Part shown: piece after piece, positions 19,768-22,967 of the stretch
How the letters are laid out: each line of letters begins with the position of its first letter
How positions within the stretch are numbered: position 1 is the first letter of the stretch
Source: Acanthaster planci
Lineage: Eukaryota; Echinodermata; Asteroidea; Valvatida; Acanthasteridae
Assembly (NCBI RefSeq): GCF_001949145.1
Contig: NW_019091661.1
Span: 26,269 to 49,235, forward strand
Reading direction: 5' to 3'
DNA: 22,967 bases
Position numbers and translations under genes: made by a program
The notes under the pieces: model-generated
Told to the model about the DNA's origin: nothing
The model's database searches: none
The model's input: only the letters and a program-made list of their open reading frames with translations

Positions 19768-19870
19768 GTATTTCAAATTCGACACAGCCTGTGTCATATT
19801 TAAGAGTATTTCAAATTTGACACAGCCTGTGTCATATTTAACGGTATTTCAAATTTGACACAGCCTGTGT
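19768..19870 (+). repeat. 38-bp tandem repeat, nearly three copies, each with a 15-bp palindrome
   Basis: Copies begin GTATTTCAAATT at 19768, 19806 and 19844. The third stops after GACACAGCCTGTGT at 19870. Each copy holds GACACAGCCTGTGTC, a palindrome around a single central base (truncated by one base in the last). Differences between copies are one or two bases. A partial similar phrase (agtatttatatttag) precedes the array at 19751. Confidence 0.9.
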
Positions 19871-19921
19871 ACCCTGACCACTTTGCAAGGAACCAGCCAA
19901 AATATACATACTTGCAGGTAT

Positions 19922-19960
19922 GTGTACATGTACGCGTACACTGTCCATGTACGTGTACAC
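19922..19960. repeat. Short inverted repeat of ACATGTAC-type words
   Basis: GTGTACATGTACGCG (19922-19936) and CATGTACGTGTACAC (19946-19960) are near-complementary 15-bp arms separated by nine bases. They are built from the ACATGTA word that is common in this window. Confidence 0.6.
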
Positions 19961-20795
19961 CATCAAGAAAGCATTGACATGGGTCCAACACTCTTGTAAA
20001 CAGCTCACTTTGGATTTGCACAGTTAATACATGTTCAGTCCAGAGTTGCTGGAACAAGCAGTGCGCAGGTTGTTTTTGGCCTTAAGGGATGTTGTTTCTT
20101 GTTTCCATGTGACTCCGAGAATTTCCCGAAAAGCAAGGGAGGGGGAGAGGATTTGGTTAGAAATTCACAATTCTTGCACCAAGGGTTGGCATGTGTAAAA
20201 GTCCACTTGGTAATGAAAGGACTTTGGTTATGGTATTGTGTTGTACCAACTCTAAAAAGTCAGAATTTTCAGCCGAAAAATAATACTGCTCCTGGGACAG
20301 GTTTTTAGTTATATAATACCCTTAGCCAGGAGTTAAAAGGGGAGGGTTACGCTCTCCAATAGGTGTCTGGACACCAGACTGTTACCATTCAATGGCAAAC
20401 CATTCCGGAACAATTCCTGCACTGCCCTACTTGAAGTGGATTACATGCAGGCTATGAATTTCCTAGAATGTATTCTCTATGGTACCGACGAAGATGACCT
20501 CAAGATCACATTCACTGTATGTTTTGCGTACACAAGTTACCACAGCGGGTATTGTATCTTTGAATAGACAAGTATATTCTTTACAATCAAGATTACATAA
20601 TTATTTCTCACCACAGATAAAAGTATAATTATCCCTACTGTTTTAATATTAGTGGTAGGTACACATTTAATAGTTGTTTGTACCTTTGTGATTTAGTACC
20701 GACTAGTACTTATACTGTTCTTGCCAAGAGAAGCATTTATATTTTACAGTTGACAGTACTTACCTGAAATGGTTACTTAAACAATACGGCCATTT

Positions 20796-20945
20796 CACAG
20801 TAGTGTGCCACCATGAGTTTGCAATGCGTTGGCCAATCGCAATGCGCAAAATCTGTCGACCAAATACGTGTTTGGAAAGGGTCGACAAATTTTGTGCGTT
20901 GTGATTGGCCAATGCGTTGCAAACTCTTGGTGGCGCACTATTGTG
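20796..20945. mobile_element. 150-bp hairpin element, two 66-bp arms around an 18-base loop
   Basis: The left arm 20796-20861 (starting CACAGTAGTGTGCCACCATG) and the right arm 20880-20945 (ending GGCGCACTATTGTG) are reverse complements with nine mismatches. The loop is 20862-20879. Both arms contain GGCCAATC/GATTGGCC and meet the loop at GTCGACC/GGTCGAC. No gene is encoded: three overlapping frames in the area are chance products of the repeat. This is most simply a fold-back MITE lying in the probable sulfotransferase 3' UTR. Confidence 0.8.
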
Positions 20946-21601
20946 AATCATCTGTATTGTGTAATTACTGTAGAGAATTTAGAGTTGTCACAAGTTGACG
21001 CTGACATGAAAACAGTGCATGCGCTTCATCACAACTCAAGGGCACTTTGTGAATCGTGTAATGAGCAGTTATGTATTACAGCACACGCTCAAAACAAGGC
21101 AAGTTGTAGGTCATTCGAGAATATCAGTACACATGGGCCAAGTCCCATCAGAGCAGCTATAAGCCGACTCACTACCCCTAAACACATGCGTGTTTGGGCT
21201 GGCTTGATACAACTGATTCATTGCCGTCACTTTTGTTAAAGGCAAAGTATTATGTATATCCCACTTGTTTTTATGGAACCTAGCAAAACATAATTTGTCT
21301 ATATTTGTATATCCTGTATACATGTACATGTGCAACTCTAGGCCTTATCTTGAAGTAAACTTGACACTTATGCCATCATCGAATTTGGACTTCTGAATTG
21401 TTTTGCACAGGGGACGCTTATAAGTGTATGGGGGTACATGTGTATGGTGATGTACAATCTATTGCCAAAAAGCCGAAGATCGACTGATTATATGTAAGAC
21501 AGAGGATTCATGTTTTCTTGGAGATTTGGCATGACACACACATGGAAAACTCAGAGAAATAACTTAAAAATCTGCACTGTTTTCTTTTTACATTCGTTGA
21601 A

Positions 21602-21607
21602 TTTATT
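21602..21607 (-). terminator. Candidate polyadenylation signal for the SLC25A19 transcript
   Basis: TTTATT on the plus strand reads AATAAA on the minus strand, about 810 bases past the stop codon of the carrier gene. I saw no earlier canonical signal on that strand. The assignment is inference. Confidence 0.35.
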
Positions 21608-21651
21608 CACCAGTATCAACTGTGAACTTTGCTGATGGGATGTACCCTTAA

Positions 21652-21677
21652 AATAAATAATGATGTTTTGTAATAAA
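21652..21677 (+). terminator. Two candidate polyadenylation signals for the sulfotransferase transcript
   Basis: AATAAA occurs at 21652-21657 and again at 21672-21677. These are the first canonical signals after the stop codon at 19646. Use of either would give a 3' UTR of about 2 kb and a cleavage site near 21670-21700. Confidence 0.4.
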
Positions 21678-21690
21678 ACTACACAGTGAT

Positions 21691-22413
21691 CATGTCCTTT
21701 TTCAGGGTAGTACTCAAAACTCCCAAGCTCGGAACACTGGGAATACAGCTAGTGTCACTGCATGCCATTAACATGCTCGTTCAGGCTGAAAATCCATGTC
21801 AGGGGGGAATGTGTCACGGATGAACAAGACTATTAGAGTCTTGCATTCCGAAATGTTCAATGAACACAGCAAGTGTTCAAAATCATTCTGTAACCAAGAG
21901 AACTTTACCAAAGCTCCTGGTATACGTGTGCACACACTTTGCTGATGACAACTGTAGGAGTATGTACAAAAAGTGTTCAAGAAGTGCCCTCTTGTGGTGA
22001 CTGTCACATTTCAAAATAGCCAGCTTGAGCAGTCAACATCTACCTGAAATGTTCTCACAAGAGGCTGAAAGCTGTTCCCACGTTACCAGTCAGAGCAGAG
22101 GTGTTTCTGGTGATATGAAGGAGTTTTCAACTCTGCCTTTGTTTTTCGAGATGCTCAACTTCCATAAAGATTTGAATCCAACAAAAATAGTAAAACTTAA
22201 GTAACTTGTTCACTACTGTTGAAACCAAAAGTCTTCCATGTTGTACCTGTTCCTTTCAAAGGCGTTTTTCACAAAGATGAAAAAAACTTCAACTCTACAT
22301 GAACGTTCCTGAAATTAAATACAAAATTTCAGATTCACTATCTTAGTAAAATATAATTGCACTTTGGCACTGGAAAATGAAACGCAACTCGGAGTGGTGG
22401 GGGTGGGTATGGC
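21691..22413 (-). other. Probable 3' UTR of SLC25A19
   Basis: No coding exon or sharp repeat is visible. The stretch lies between the carrier stop codon and the nearest minus-strand AATAAA at 21602-21607, so it is probably untranslated trailer of that gene. Confidence 0.4.
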
Positions 22414-22718
22414 TTAGAAGTACCGTCTTTCCAAAACGTGGCACGCCTTCTCGTAAAAGCAAAATGTGAAGCCCACAGTTCCGACAGCTTTCAGGGTGCT
22501 GGGCCAGAGCCCCTTGTACATGCCCCTCAAGCCCTCCTCCCTGACCGTGCAGGCCGCACAGTGCAGCATGCTGTGGTAGCGCCGCACTCTGCCAAAGGAC
22601 TTCCGGGCTTCCTCAAAGCCCTGGACCTGCAGACGCTTTTTGACGAGGTCCAGAGGGTACACCGTTGTTTTGGCGCAGAGGCCTGACAAGGCACCGCAGG
22701 TGAAGGACTTCAAGGCAG
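22414..22718 (-). CDS. SLC25A19: SLC25A19, mitochondrial thiamine pyrophosphate carrier, last coding exon (partial gene)
   Basis: The minus-strand acceptor TTCCTTGCTTTGACAG lies immediately before 22718. The exon starts with the last two bases of a split codon and runs 100 codons to TAA at 22416-22414. It carries the third mitochondrial-carrier repeat. CGALSGLCAKTTVYPLDLVKKRLQ is the fifth membrane helix with the carrier signature P-x-D-x-x-K-x-R. It is followed by the matrix loop VQGFEEARKSFGRVRRYHSM, then the EEGLRGMYKGLWPSTLKA segment and the sixth helix. The loop closely follows human SLC25A19 (QVGGFEHARAAFGQVRRY), which distinguishes it from other carriers. The protein imports thiamine pyrophosphate across the inner mitochondrial membrane in exchange for nucleotides. 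Upstream exons lie beyond position 22967. Confidence 0.92.
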
Positions 22719-22916
22719 CTGTCAAAGCAAGGAACGAAACTCTGTAAAACAGTAACAGTCCTTTTCTTTCTGGGCTTGGGCAACTCTATCAGAATTGAAT
22801 ACAACTGATTCCTCCACTGAAATCCTGACTTCTCTATTAGACCATGCAAATCAAATTAAAATCCATTCTAGATGACCGTGTTTTATTTATTTTTTACCCC
22901 GAGTGATCCATTCAGT
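22719..22916 (-). other. Part of the last intron of SLC25A19
   Basis: Sequence upstream of the acceptor on the minus strand has no further exon before the window ends. It includes the pyrimidine-rich tract CGTTCCTTGCTTTGACAG. Confidence 0.7.
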
Positions 22917-22954
22917 AAGCCTGCTCACTGATCTATGGATCAGTGAGCAGGCTT
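22917..22954. repeat. Perfect 17-bp hairpin with a four-base loop
   Basis: AAGCCTGCTCACTGATC (22917-22933), loop TATG, then the exact reverse complement GATCAGTGAGCAGGCTT (22938-22954). It lies in the SLC25A19 intron at the window's right end. It may be a small fold-back or a snapback duplication. It is too short to call a microRNA precursor. Confidence 0.9.
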
Positions 22955-22967
22955 GGACGTTAAAATA

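Larger units (their letters stand above)
19647..21690 (+). other. Probable 3' UTR of the sulfotransferase gene and adjacent non-coding DNA
   Basis: No further coding exon is seen after the stop at 19644-19646, and the first canonical AATAAA on this strand is at 21652. If that signal is used, the 3' UTR is about 2 kb and contains the 38-bp tandem repeat and the 150-bp hairpin element described separately. A shorter transcript using a non-canonical signal is possible. Confidence 0.4.

Noticed and set aside
19768-19870. CRISPR-like array (regular 38-bp repeats)
   Set aside because: The copies abut without unique spacers and the window is from an intron-bearing eukaryotic genome. It is a minisatellite.
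20829-21239. 136-codon plus-strand frame
   Set aside because: Its first part is the 150-bp hairpin element read as protein, and the rest has no similarity or splice logic.
22438-22686. 82-codon plus-strand frame
   Set aside because: It is antisense to the clearly conserved SLC25A19 exon.
22917-22954. MicroRNA precursor
   Set aside because: The stem is only 17 bp with a four-base loop, shorter than a typical precursor stem, and pairing does not clearly extend beyond it.
1-22967. tRNA or rRNA genes
   Set aside because: No A-box and B-box pair with cloverleaf potential and no ribosomal RNA core sequence was noticed by eye on either strand. A tRNAscan-SE or Infernal run would be decisive.

Overview
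The window is nuclear DNA from an animal. Its genes are split by introns with GT..AG borders, the intergenic space is long and moderately AT-rich, and there are many short fold-back elements. The palindromic word ACATGTA recurs throughout. That word, the type of repeats and the gene set (a beta-microseminoprotein-like gene, a heparan sulfate 3-O-sulfotransferase, the thiamine pyrophosphate carrier SLC25A19) suggest a marine invertebrate, most likely a non-vertebrate deuterostome such as an echinoderm, hemichordate or amphioxus. I cannot fix the phylum from sequence alone.

Layout. Positions 483-4861 hold a decayed, apparently intronless copy of a large repetitive protein family with a FEN1/PIN-like acidic core, broken by many frameshifts and stops. 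A fragment of a PIF/Harbinger-type DDE transposase follows (5456-5883). Next come two small inverted-repeat elements (5887-6028, 6049-6255) and a third, 6958-7292. A two-copy 91-bp tandem repeat lies at 8269-8450. On the minus strand, 11764 down to 10298, is a complete three-exon gene that is easy to miss because each exon is short. It encodes a 108-residue secreted cysteine-rich protein whose second half matches beta-microseminoprotein (MSMB/PSP94). From 11934 to 13403 there are fold-back repeats. A CpG-rich stretch with CRE-like and YY1-like words, ending in a good splice donor (15050-15187), may be the promoter and untranslated first exon of the next gene.

That gene is a plus-strand heparan sulfate glucosamine 3-O-sulfotransferase with two coding exons (17580-18208 and 19025-19646, 416 residues). 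A 274-bp fold-back element sits just ahead of its first coding exon. Its probable 3' UTR runs about 2 kb to tandem AATAAA signals near 21652-21677 and contains a 38-bp tandem repeat and a 150-bp hairpin element. The last coding exon of SLC25A19 lies on the minus strand at 22414-22718. The two genes converge tail to tail and their 3' ends may overlap.

The genes do not form a functional unit. They are a secreted peptide gene, a Golgi sulfotransferase and a mitochondrial carrier, separated by transposon remains. The most interesting find is the MSMB-like gene. It lacks the counterparts of both human Cys2 and Cys50, which are a bonded pair in vertebrate MSMB.
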